A stretch of 64,000 nt of DNA from Protula sp. h YS-2021 (taxonomy: Eukaryota; Annelida; Polychaeta; Sabellida; Serpulidae). Where the stretch lies: assembly GCA_949752745.1 (NCBI GenBank), contig OX457034.1:6587625-6651624 (forward strand). The letters run 5' to 3'. Below, piece after piece: positions 43,001 through 53,515 of this stretch. The translations under genes were made by a program, and so were the position numbers. The first letter of the stretch is position 1; the number at the start of each line of letters is the position of its first letter. The notes below the pieces were generated by a model. That model did no database searches and was not told where the DNA came from. It was given only the letters and a program-made list of their open reading frames with translations.

Positions 43001-46000
43001 CCTGTGAAAATTATCAAAATTTGAAAGATATTAGAAAGTCTCACAGATACATTGCATTGCACTTTTTGTTCTACCTGAAGTAATTTCTCATCAAATAAGT
43101 AAAAATTACGGCCAAGTAAAAGTTTTCGAGGAACTTAAAATTTCGCGCCAATTCTACAGGTGAAAATTTTCAAAATTTGAAAGATATTACAAAATCTCAC
43201 AGATATATTCCAATACACTTTCTACACTCCCTCAAGTGATTTCTCATCAAATAAGTAAAAATTACGGCCAAGGAATAAGCTTTCGAGGAACTTAAATTTT
43301 CTCACCAAATCCACAGGTATCAGAAAGTCTCACAGATATATTGCATTGCACTTTCTATTCTACCTGAAGTAATTTCTCATCAAATCAGTAAAAATTACAG
43401 CCAATAAATAAGCTTTCGAGGAACTTAAATTTTCACACCAATTGCACAGGTCATGACCTGTGAAAATTATTAAAATTTGAAAGATATTACAAAATCTCAC
43501 AGATATATTCCAATACACTTTCTACACTACCTCAAGTAATTTCTCATCAAATAAGTAAAAATTGCGGCCAAGGAATAAGCTTTCGAGGAACTTAAATTTT
43601 CACACCAATTCAACAGGTGTGAAAATTATCAAAATTTGAAAGATATTAGAAAGTCTCACAGATACATTGCATTGCACTTTTTGTTCTACCTGAAGTAATT
43701 TCTCATCAAATCAGTAAAAATTACGGCCAAGTAAAAGATTTCGAGGAACTTGAAATTTCGCGCCAATTCAACAGGTCATGACCTGTGAAAATTTTCAAAA
43801 TTTGAAAGATATTACAAAATCTAACAGATATATTCCAATACACTTTCTACACTACCTCAAGTAATTTCTCATCAAATAAGTAAAAATTACGGCCAACGAA
43901 TAAGCTTTCGAGGAACTTAAATTTCACACCAATTCAACAAGTGATGACCTGTGAAAATATTCAAAATTTGAGAGATATTAGAAAGTCTCACAGATACATT
44001 GCATTGCACTTTTTGTTCTACCTGAAGTAATTTCTCATCAAATCAGTAAAAATTACGGCCAAGTAAAAGATTTCGAGGAACTTAAAATTTCGCGCCAATT
44101 GCACAGGTCATGACCTGTGAAAATTTTCAAAATTTGAAAGATATTACAAAATCTCACAGATATATTCCAATACACTTTCTACCCTACCTCGAATAATTTC
44201 TCCTCAAATAAGTAAAATTTACGGCCAAGGAATAAGCTTTCGAGGAACTTAAAATTTCGCGCCAATCCCTCAGCTCATGACCTGTGAAAATTTTCAAAAT
44301 TTGAAAGATATAACAAAATCTCACAGATATATTCTAATGCAGTTTCTACACTAGCTCAAGTAATTTCTCATCAAATAAGTAAAAATTACGGCCAAGGAAT
44401 AATTTTCACACCAATTCAACAGGTGATGACCTGTGAAAATTATCAAAATTTGAAAGATATTAGAAAGTCTCACAGATACATTGCATTGCACTTTTTGTTC
44501 TACCTGAATTAATTTCTCATCAAATAAGTAAAAATTACGGCCAAGTAAAAGTTTTCGAGGAATTTAAAATTTCGCGCCAATTCCACAGGTCATGACCTGT
44601 GAAAATTATCAAAATTTGAAAGATATTAGAAAATCTCACAGATATATTCCAATACACTTTCTACACTACCTCAAGTAATTTCTCATCAAATAAGTAAAAA
44701 TTACGGCCAACGAATAAGCTTTCGAGGAACTTAAATTTTCACACCAAATAAACAGGTGATGACCTGTGAAAATTATCAAAATTTGAAAGATATTAGAAAG
44801 TCTCACAGATACATTGCATTGCACTTTTTGTTCTACCTGAATTAATTTCTCATCAAATAAGTAAAAATTACGGCCAAGTAAAAGTTTTCGAGGAACTTAA
44901 AATTTCGCGCCAATTCTACAGGTGAAAATTTTCAAAATTTGAAAGATATTACAAAATCTCACAGATATATTCCAATACACTTTCTACACTGCCTCAAGTA
45001 ATTTCTCATCAAATAAGTAAAAATTACGGCCAATAAATAAGCTTTCGAGGAACTTAAATTTTCACACCAAATAAACAGGTGATGACCTGTGAAAATTATC
45101 AAAATTTGAAAGATATTAGAAAGTCTCACAGATACATTGCATTGCACTTTTTGTTCTACCTGAAGTAATTTCTCATCAAATAAGTAAAAATTACAGCCAA
45201 GTAAAAGTTTTCGAGGAACTTAAAATTTCCATGACCTATGAAAATTTTCAACATTTGAAAGATATTACAAAATCTCACAGATATATTCTAATGCAGTTTC
45301 TACACTAGCTCAAGTAATTTCTCATCAAATAAGTAAAAATTACGGCCAAGGAATAATTTTCACACCAATTCAACAGGTGATGACCTGTGAAAATTATCAA
45401 AATTTGAAAGATATTAGAAAGTCTCACAGATACATTGCATTGCACTTTTTGTTCTACCTGAAGTAATTTCTCATCAAATAAGTAAAAATTACGGCCAAGT
45501 AAAAGTTTTCGTGGAACTTAAAATTTCGCGCCAATTCAACAGGTCATGACCTGTGAAAATTTTCAAAATTTGAAAGATATTACAAAATCTCACAGATATA
45601 TTCCAATACACTTTCTACACTACCTCAAGTAATTTCTCATCATATAAGTAAAAATTACGGCCAAGGAATAAGCTTTCGATGAACTTAAATTTTCACACCA
45701 ATTCCACAGGTCATGACCTGTGACAATATTCAAAATTTGAGAGATATTAGAAAGTCTCACAGATACATTGCAATGCACTTTCTATTCTACCTGAAGTAAT
45801 TTCTCATCAAATCAGTAAAAATTACAGCCAATAAATAAGCTTTCGAGGAATTTAAAATGTCACGCCAATTCCACAGATCATGTCCTGTGAAAATTTTCAA
45901 AATTTGAAAGATATTACAAAATCTCACAGATATATTCCAATACACTTTCTACACTACCTCAAGGAATTTCTCATCAAATAAGTAAAAATTACGGCCAAGG

Positions 46001-47180
46001 AATAATTTTCACACCAATTCAACAGGTGATGACCTGTGAAAATTATCAAAATTTGAAAGATATTAGAAAGTCTCACAGATACATTGCATTGCACTTTTTG
46101 TTCTACCTGAAGTAATTTCTCATCAAATAAGTAAAAATTACGGCCAAGTAAAAGTTTTCGAGGAACTTAAAATTTCGCGCCAATTCTACAGGTGAAAATT
46201 TTCAAAATTTGAAAGATATTACAAAATCTCACAGATATATTCCAATACACTTTCTACACTCCCTCAAGTGATTTCTCATCAAATAAGTAAAAATTACGGC
46301 CAAGGAATAAGCTTTCGAGGAACTTAAATTTTCTCACCAAATCCACAGGTATCAGAAAGTCTCACAGATATATTGCATTGCACTTTCTATTCTACCTGAA
46401 GTAATTTCTCATCAAATCAGTAAAAATTACAGCCAATAAATAAGCTTTCGAGGAACTTAAATTTTCACACCAATTGCACAGGTCATGACCTGTGAAAATT
46501 ATTAAAATTTGAAAGATATTACAAAATCTCACAGATATATTCCAATACACTTTCTACACTACCTCAAGTAATTTCTCATCAAATAAGTAAAAATTGCGGC
46601 CAAGGAATAAGCTTTCGAGGAACTTAAATTTTCACACCAATTCAACAGGTGTGAAAATTATCAAAATTTGAAAGATATTAGAAAGTCTCACAGATACATT
46701 GCATTGCACTTTTTGTTCTACCTGAAGTAATTTCTCATCAAATCAGTAAAAATTACGGCCAAGTAAAAGATTTCGAGGAACTTGAAATTTCGCGCCCATT
46801 CAACAGGTCATGACCTGTGAAAATTTTCAAAATTTGAAAGATATTACAAAATCTAACAGATATATTCCAATACACTTTCTACACTACCTCAAGTAATTTC
46901 TCATCAAATAAGTAAAAATTACGGCCAACGAATAAGCTTTCGAGGAACTTAAATTTCACACCAATTCAACAAGTGATGACCTGTGAAAATATTCAAAATT
47001 TGAGAGATATTAGAAAGTCTCACAGATACATTGCATTGCACTTTTTGTTCTACCTGAAGTAATTTCTCATCAAATCAGTAAAAATTACGGCCAAGTAAAA
47101 GATTTCGAGGAACTTAAAATTTCGCGCCAATTGCACAGGTCATGACCTGTGAAAATTTTCAAAATTTGAAAGATATTACA
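37021..47180. repeat. Satellite sub-domain 5, ~3.0-3.35 kb higher-order repeat in about three copies
   Basis: The unusual junction TTTCCATGACCTATG appears at about 38849, 42197 and 45229 (offsets 3348 and 3032 bp). The truncated junction CCACAGGTATCAGAAAG at about 39963, 43311 and 46343 gives exactly the same offsets. Block 37028-38200 also matches 40543-41700 at an offset of 3515 bp, one monomer more than 3348. Many monomers carry a 17-bp deletion of GCTTTCGAGGAACTTAA, giving GGAATAATTTTCACACC. Shared rare deletions show that whole multi-monomer blocks were copied. Confidence 0.88.
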
Positions 47181-50100
47181 AAATCTAACAGATATATTCC
47201 AATACACTTTCTACACTACCTCAAGTAATTTCTCATCAAATAAGTAAAAATTACGGCCAACGAATAAGCTTTCGAGGAACTTAAATTTTCACACCAATTC
47301 CACAGGTCATGACCTGTGAAAATATTCAAAATTTGAGAGATATTAGAAAGTCTCACGGATACATTGCATTGCACTTTTTGTTCTACCTGAAGTAATTGCT
47401 CATCAAATAAGTAAAAATTACGGCCAAGTAAAAGCTTTTGAGGAACTTGAAATGTCGCGCCAATTCCACAGGTCATGACCTGTGAAAATATTCAAAATTT
47501 GAGAGATATTAGAAAGTCTCACAGATAAATTGCAATGCACTTTCTATTCTACCTGAAGTATTTTCTCATCAAATCAGTAAAAATTACAGCCAATAAATAA
47601 GCTTTCGAGGAACTTAAAATGTCACGCCAATTCCTGTGAAAATATTCAAAATTTGAGAGATATTAGAAAGTCTCACAGATACATTGCAATGCACTTTCTA
47701 TTCTACCTGAAGTAATTTCTCATCAAATCAGTAAAAATTACAGCCAATAAATAAGCTTTCGAGGAACTTAAAATGTCACGCCAATTCCACAGATCATGGC
47801 CTGTGAAAATTTTCAAAATTTGAAAGATATTACAAAATCTCACAGATATATTCCAATACACTTTCTACACTACCTCAAGTAATTTCTCATCAAATAAGTA
47901 AAAATTACGGCTAAGTAAAAGCTTTCGAGGAACTTAAAATTTCGCGCCAATTGCACAGGTCATAACCTGTGAAAATTTACAAAATTTGAAAGATATTACA
48001 AAATCTCACTGATATATTCCAATACACATTCTAAATTACCTGAAGGAATTTCTCATCAAATAAGTAAAAATTACGGCCAACGAATAAGCTTTCGAGGAAC
48101 TTAAATTTTCACACGAATTTAACAGATCATGACCTGTGAAAATTTTCAAAATTTGAAAGATATTAGAAAGTCTCTCAGATACATTGCATTGCAGTTTTTG
48201 TTCTACCTGAAGTAATTTCTCATCAAATCAGTAAAAATTACGGCCAAGTAAAAGCTTTCGAGGAACTTGAAATGTCGCGCCAATTCCACAGGTCATGACC
48301 TGTGAAAAGTTTCAAAATTTGAAAGATATTACAAAATCTCACAGATATATTCCAATGCACTTTCTACACTACCTCAAGTAATTTCTCATCAAATAAGTAA
48401 AAATTACGGCCAAGAAATAAACTTTCGGGGAACTTAAATTTTCACACCAATTCAAAAGGTCATGACCTGTGAAAATTATCAAAATTTGAAAGATATTAGA
48501 AAGTCTCACAGATGCATTGCATTGCACTTTTTGTTCTACCTGAAGTAATTTCTCATCAAATCAGTAAAAATTACAGCCAATAAATAAGCTTTCGAGGAAC
48601 TTAAAATGTCACGCCAATTCCTGTGAAAATTTTCAAAATTTGAGAGATATTACAAAATCTTACAGATATATTCCAATACACTTTCTAAACTACCTCAAGT
48701 AATTTCTCATCATATAAGTAAAAATTACGGCCAACGAATAAGCTTTCGAGGAACTTAAATTTTCACACGAATTTAACAGATCATGACCTGTGAAAATTTT
48801 CAAGATTTGAAAGATATTACAAAATCTCACAGATATATTCCAATACGTGAAAATTGTCGAAATTTGAAAGATATTACAAAATCTCACAGATATATTCCAA
48901 TACACTTTCTACACTACCTCAAGTGATTTCTCATCAAATAAGTGAAAATTACGGCCAAGGAATAATCTTTCGAGGAACTTAAATTTTCTCACCAAATCCA
49001 CAGGTCATGACCTGTGAAAATTTTCAAAATTTGAAAGATATTACAAAATCTCACAGATATATTCCAATTCACTTTCTACACTACCTCAAGTAATTTCTCA
49101 TCAAATAAGTAAAAATTACGGCCAACGAATAAGCTTTCGAGGAACTTAAATTTTCACACCAATTCAACAGGTGATGACCTGTGAAAATTATCAAAATTTG
49201 AAAGATATTAGAAAGTCTCACAGATACATTGCCTTGCACTTTTTGTTCTACTTGAAGTAATTTCTCATCAAATAAGTAAAAATTTGGCTAAGTAAAAGTT
49301 TTCGAGGAGCTTAAAATTTCGCGCCAATTCCACAGGTCATGACCTGTGAAAATTTTCAAAATTTGAAAGATATTAGAAAGTCTCACAGATACATTGCATT
49401 ACACTTTTTGTTCTACCTGAAGTAATTGCTCATCAAATAAGTAAAAATTACGGTGAAGTAAAAGCTTTTGAGGAACTTGAAATGTCGCGCCAATTCCACA
49501 GGTCATGACCTGTGAAAATTTTCAAAATTTGAAAGATATTAGAAAGTCTCACAGATACATTGCATTGCACTTTTTGTTCTACCTGAAGTAATTTCTCATC
49601 AAATAAGTAAAAATTTGGCCAAGTAAAAGTTTTTGAGGAACTTAAAATTTCGCGCCAATTCCACAGGTCATGACCTGTGAAAATTTTCAAAATTTGAAAT
49701 ATATTACAAAATCTCACAGATATATTCCAATACACTTTCTACACTACCTCAAGTAATTTCTCATCAAATAAGTAAAAATTACGGCCAAGGAATAAGCTTT
49801 CGAGGAACTTAAATTTTCACACAAATTCCACAGGTCATGACCTGTGAAAATATTCAAAATTTGAGAGATATTAGAAAGTCTCACAGATACATTGCATTGC
49901 ACTTTTTGTTCTACCTCAAGTAATTTCTCATCAAATATGTAAAAATTGCGGCCAAGGAATAAGCTTTCGAGGAACTTAAATTTTCACACCAATTCAACAA
50001 GTGATGACCTGTGAAAATATTCAAAATTTGAGAGATATTAGAAAGTCTCACAGATAAATTGCAATGCACTTTCTATTCTACCTGAAGTATTTTCTCATCA

Positions 50101-50330
50101 AATAAGTAAAAATTACGGCCAAGTAAAAGCTTTCGAGGAATTTGAAATTTCGCGCCGATTCCACAGGTCATGACCTGTGAAAATTTTCAAGATTTGAAAG
50201 ATATTACAAAATCTCACAGATATATTCCAATACACTTTCTACACTACCTCAAGTAATTTCTCATCAAATAAGTAAAAATTATGGCCAAGGAATAAGGTTT
50301 CGAGGAACTTAAATTTTCACACCAATTCCA
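47181..50330. repeat. Satellite, heterogeneous segment near the array edge
   Basis: Monomers carry mixed markers from the neighbouring domain (TCAAATCAGTAAAAATTACAGCC, GAAAATATTCAAAATTTGAG) together with truncations, such as CCAATTCCTGTGAAAAT near 47630 and 48615. A joined partial monomer lies at 48838-48850, where CCAATAC runs into GTGAAAATTG. No gene is seen. Confidence 0.75.
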
Positions 50331-50864
50331 CAGGTCATGACCTGTGAAAATTTTCAAAATTTGAAAGATACTACAAAATCTCACAGATATATTCCAATAC
50401 ACTTTCTACACTACCTCAAGTAATTTCTCATCAAATAAGTAAAAATTACGGCCAAGGAATAAGGTTTCGAGGAACTTAAATTTTCACACCAATTCCACAA
50501 GTCATGACCTGTGAAAATTTTCAAAATTTAAAAGATATTAGAAAGTCTCACAGATACATTGCATTGCACTTTTTGTTCTACCTGAAGTAATTTCTCATCA
50601 AATAAGTAAAAATTACGGCCAAGTAAAAGCTTTCGAGGAATTTGAAATTTCGCGCCGATTCCACAGGTCATGACCTGTGAAAACTTTCAAGATTTGAAAG
50701 ATATTACAAAATCTCACAGAAATATTCCAATACACTTTCTACACTACCTCAAGTAATTTCTCATCAAATAAGTAAAAATTATGGCCAAGGAATAAGGGTT
50801 CGAGGAACTTAAATTTTCACACCAATTCCACAGGTCATGACCTGTGAAAATTTTCAAAATTTGA
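50331..50864. repeat. Terminal satellite block, copy of the 29.6-30.1 kb type
   Basis: The last three monomers carry markers of sub-domain 4. AAAGATACTACAAAATC is at 50364 and at 29621, and CACAGAAATATTCC is at 50715 and at 29972, both at an offset of exactly 20743 bp. The array then ends at CAAAATTTGAA and non-satellite sequence starts with GTAAAAAAATTCATGG. The matched edge block suggests the intervening 20 kb was inserted or amplified between two once-adjacent segments. Confidence 0.75.
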
Positions 50865-50877
50865 AGTAAAAAAATTC

Positions 50878-51400
50878 ATGGTTCCATAGTTTTGGCAGTT
50901 TTTTGTCGATCAATCTAAAGCCAAGACATTGCAGTGTTGCCACATCATCCTTTTTTAAATCGATTATCCTTTTTTTTTTAAAAAAAAGCCCGATTTTATC
51001 TTTTTTATCTTTAAATACTTTTGAATACTTTTTTCTGCTTTTCATCCTTTTTTATGTTGTTTTTTTCCGTATGAAGTTACCAAGTTGTGCGACCAGCGAA
51101 AATTAACAAAGTGACACGGACAAAAGACCTCACATGGTGAAGAAGAAAATACCTAAGTTCAGAGGTCCATAATTTTAGCAATTTTTTGCCATCGAACTGA
51201 AACCAAGACACTGCAAGTCTACAATATATATTCTTTCACCTTATGAAGTTTCAAAGTTGTGCAACCAAGGCAATTTAACAAAGTGGCCCGGACAAGAGGG
51301 GACACATCAGGGTTGCGGACGGACAGACCCACGACTCGACGGACAGACGGACACGAGGCGTTTCTGTATCCCAAGCACTGCGGCGGGGAATAAAAAGGGA
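50878..51400. repeat. Two diverged copies of an interspersed repeat beside the satellite
   Basis: Two segments share a series of boxes in the same order. CATAGTTTTGGCAGTTTTTT (about 50884) pairs with CATAATTTTAGCAATTTTTT (about 51169). AAGCCAAGACATTGCAGTG pairs with AAACCAAGACACTGCAAGT. TATGAAGTTACCAAGTTGTGC (about 51070) pairs with TATGAAGTTTCAAAGTTGTG (about 51242). ACAAAGTG and CGGACAA follow in both. The second copy ends in GGACGGACAGACC and GACGGACAGACGGACAC boxes. This looks like an old interspersed element; the family is not identified. No gene is supported. Confidence 0.65.
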
Positions 51401-51492
51401 TACTTCCTACTAAACTAAGCGTCACTCAAAACGCAGATCGAAGCATTTTAAGCTATGATTTTCAAACCGAAAAACCAGGCGATCTGTAGATT

Positions 51493-51570
51493 GTTTTCAG
51501 ACCATCTGTTGTGGGCCTGATTCAGTTTTCAGGCCATCTGTTGTGGGCCTGATTCAGTTTTCAGGCCATA
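51493..51570. repeat. 32-bp tandem repeat, ~2.4 copies
   Basis: GTTTTCAGACCATCTGTTG at 51493 and GTTTTCAGGCCATCTGTTG at 51525 begin two 32-bp copies that differ by one base. A third partial copy starts at 51557 and diverges after GGCCATA. The surrounding 51430-51834 interval is otherwise unremarkable intergenic or intronic DNA, with (TTAA/TTTA)-rich sequence at 51800-51830 just before the next exon. Confidence 0.85.
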
Positions 51571-51834
51571 TATAGCCTAGTTTGCTCAGGCTATTAATAG
51601 ATAGTCTGATTATAGTCACAGCCTGTAACATATAACAAGCACATGACAGAAGGCAGAAATGCTCAGATATCTTTTACAGAACTGAAATAAAAACAGTGGC
51701 TGTTGGTGTTGTCCCTCTTGTTAGTCTCCGAACTGTCAACTTGTTTAATTTCACTGAATGTGTTTGTATTTGTAGATGAACCGACTGGAAGATGTTATTA
51801 TTAATTAATTTATTTATTTATTTGTTTTTGGCAG

Positions 51835-51960
51835 GACTTACTTCAGGTGTTGCGCGATATGATAGCTGTAGCTGAACTGGAGGCAGCGGAAAGCCTACAG
51901 CCGTACGCCCCGAGCTCACGGCGCGCTGGAGCCTTCTTCGCTGGCGATTGGTCGAGATAT
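51835..51960 (+). CDS. Tudor-domain protein, exon a (N-terminal half of Tudor domain)
   Basis: This 42-codon exon lies between an acceptor (TTTTTGGCAG, AG at 51833-51834) after a T-rich tract and a donor GTATGC at 51961; both borders are phase 0. It encodes an amphipathic stretch (LLQVLRDMIAVAELEAAESL) followed by YAPSSRRAGAFFAGDWSRY. Tudor domains of the TDRD/SND1 type begin with a helix and then a G-x-A-x-F...W-Y-R pattern; GAFFAGDWSR fits, with Ser in place of the cage Tyr after Trp. Such proteins bind dimethyl-arginine on partners and are typical of germline piRNA granules. It joins in frame to the exon at 52452. No upstream exon is recognisable between here and the satellite, so the 5' end of the gene is missing or distant. 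The exact family member is not determined. Confidence 0.68.
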
Positions 51961-52451
51961 GTATGCACTTATTTCCTGGTTGCCAGTGCGCATGCAAAAG
52001 AAACACCAGAAGTTTTGAGATGCATATGACTGGTAAATACGCACAGCTGTTATTCCTACTCTTCTAGTTTTGTAAACGACGCTCTAGGCACTCCTGAAAG
52101 TGTGTACATCCCAATAGCAATGTAATTGAACGAAGGAAAACATCCGGTGACCACTTTTCCGGTTTTCACTATGACTGGTGGCCACTTATCCGGTGGCCAG
52201 TTAGCCTACACCTGTTTTCATGCCCTTGTGAGAAAAAAAATACAATTTTACGTTTTTCTAAAATTCCTCTTGAGGCTGCCAATACATTTGAAAGGAAAAA
52301 ATGGAACGCTTGAATTTCAACCAATGACGATGTTGTAAACGTTGCTTGATTCTGTCAGCGATATTCTGAAACCATTGTTTGGATTCAGCTAATGATATTG
52401 TTGCAAAACAAAGTTGAGCTCAGCCAATGAGGTGCATCTATCTTTATGCAG

Positions 52452-52611
52452 GGTGTGGGTGGGGGAGGTGGAGGGGGGGGCAATGCCACGGTGTGCTATG
52501 TGGACTGGGGCAATACGGATACACTTTCGGTAGAGTGCTTCAGGACTTTTCCCGACGACTTGTGGCATACAAAGCCTGCAGCTCTGCCTTGCATGCTCGT
52601 CCAACCTGCAG
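52452..52611 (+). CDS. Tudor-domain protein, exon b (Tudor core)
   Basis: The acceptor is TTTATGCAG (AG at 52450-52451). The donor is CAG/GTCCCG at 52612, a weak donor with C at +3. The exon enters in phase 0 and leaves in phase 1, matching both neighbours. After a run of nine glycines within GVGGGGGGGG it encodes NATVCYVDWGNTDTL, an almost textbook Tudor V-x-Y-V-D-Y-G-N core with Trp replacing the second Tyr. Then comes CFRTFPDDLWHTKPAALPCML, which fits the following L-R-x-L-P-x-x-F-x-x-x-P-x-A-x-x-C-x-L pattern. The glycine run falls in the beta2-beta3 loop and may be partly intronic if a further AG is used. Intron 51961-52451 shows nothing else of note. Confidence 0.8.
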
Positions 52612-52928
52612 GTCCCGCCTTATACTCTAGCAACTATAAGACGTCATTCAGGGAATACAGTAATGACCTGTAATTAACGAACAACCTCCAGTAGCACCGA
52701 CTTTTGTTTGTTTTATGTTCAGACTCCATTTTCTTTAATATTCAACCCCTTGTTTAGGAATTTTTGTGAGGAACTTTTTCTACACAAAGAGCTTAAGTGT
52801 GTATTAAACCTAGTAGAAGTAGAAGAACGGTTGCCCATTTGAAGATCATTTAAATGTTTCGGATATATTTAGATAAGAGAGATAGTTGTGTTTTCCCTGT
52901 TGAAATTAAACATTTTGCTTTTGTGTTT

Positions 52929-53515
52929 ATGTTTCCCCCGTTGAGGGGAAACATTTGGTTAGTCCGACGCAGCCGCGTAGCGCGAAGTGGGGGACTATTG
53001 GATTTGGGTCAGTCTGTCCGGCTGTCAACATTTCAGATATGATGTCTTTTGTGCGATAGATCTCAGAAACTACTCGAGGGATTTCATTTAAACCTTGCAT
53101 AGGGAAAGAATAGGTTGTAGTTGTGCATCTGGGTATAAAATTTTGCCGGCCGCTAAAAAATGTCCTAAAAAATGTTGTCGAAAATCCAAACATCTTAAGC
53201 CGTCAACATCTGGATAGGATATCTTTTGTGCTATAGATCTCAGAGACCACGTGAGGGATTCCATATGGACCTTGAGAAGGGAAAGAATATAGGGTGTAGT
53301 TGTGCACCTGGATATAGGTTTTGCCGGCCGCCGAAAAAATGTGTCCTAGGGACGTTGTCGAAAATCCAAATATTTCAGGCCGTCAACATCTTTATATGAT
53401 GCCTTTTGTGCGATAGATATCATATCAAAGACTACCCGAGGTATTCCATTTGAACATTGCATAAGGAAAGAATATAGGGTGTAATTGTGGGTAAAGGTTT
53501 CGTCGGCCTCCGTAA
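52929..53515. repeat. Interspersed repeat in the Tudor intron: foldback end plus 178-180 bp tandem units
   Basis: A 10-bp inverted repeat, ATGTTTCCCC and GGGGAAACAT, with a 6-nt loop (52929-52954), is followed by a GC-rich tract with AGTCC/GGACT arms. Then come three head-to-tail units starting at GTCAACAT near 53024, 53202 and 53382; the third is truncated near 53515. Unit landmarks are CTTTTGTGCGATAGAT, GGGAAAGAATA, TTTTGCCGGCCGC and GTTGTCGAAAATCCAAA. The structure looks like a non-autonomous element with an internal tandem core; the family is unknown. The preceding 52612-52928 interval shows nothing. Confidence 0.75.

Larger units (their letters stand above)
1..50864. repeat. Satellite DNA array, ~166-167 bp monomer in A/B dimers
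   Basis: The same unit repeats head to tail without a unique-sequence break from the first base to about 50864. Spacing of the CACAGG box in the first copies is 167, 166 and 167 bp, and long-range offsets (999, 1499, 2663 bp) divide into about 166.5 bp. Two monomer types mostly alternate. Type A has GATACATTGCATTGCAC, TTGTTCTACCTGAAG, CCAAGTAAAAGCTTTCGAGG and TTTCGCGCCAATT. Type B has GATATATTCCAATACAC, CTACACTACCTCAAG, CCAAGGAATAAGGTTTCGAG and TTTTCACACCAATT. Both share TTTCTCATCAAATAAG and an 18-bp palindrome. Length and organisation resemble centromeric or pericentromeric satellites, but location on the chromosome is inference. No gene is supported inside; short minus-strand ORFs recur with the monomer. 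The array is cut by the left window edge. Confidence 0.98.

Noticed and set aside
1..50864. Many similar 60-107 codon minus-strand ORFs (NFYLFDEKLLQVEQKVQCNV type) as a protein-coding multigene family
   Set aside because: They recur with the satellite period, start and stop wherever a monomer variant creates or removes a stop, have no recognisable domain, and follow from a 333-bp dimer being a multiple of three.
1..50864. CRISPR array
   Set aside because: There are no unique spacers between short repeats; the whole 166-bp unit is repeated and the context is eukaryotic.
51818..52006. Minus-strand ORF opposite the first Tudor exon
   Set aside because: It is the antisense shadow of the exon at 51835-51960, which has splice sites and a matching domain on the plus strand.
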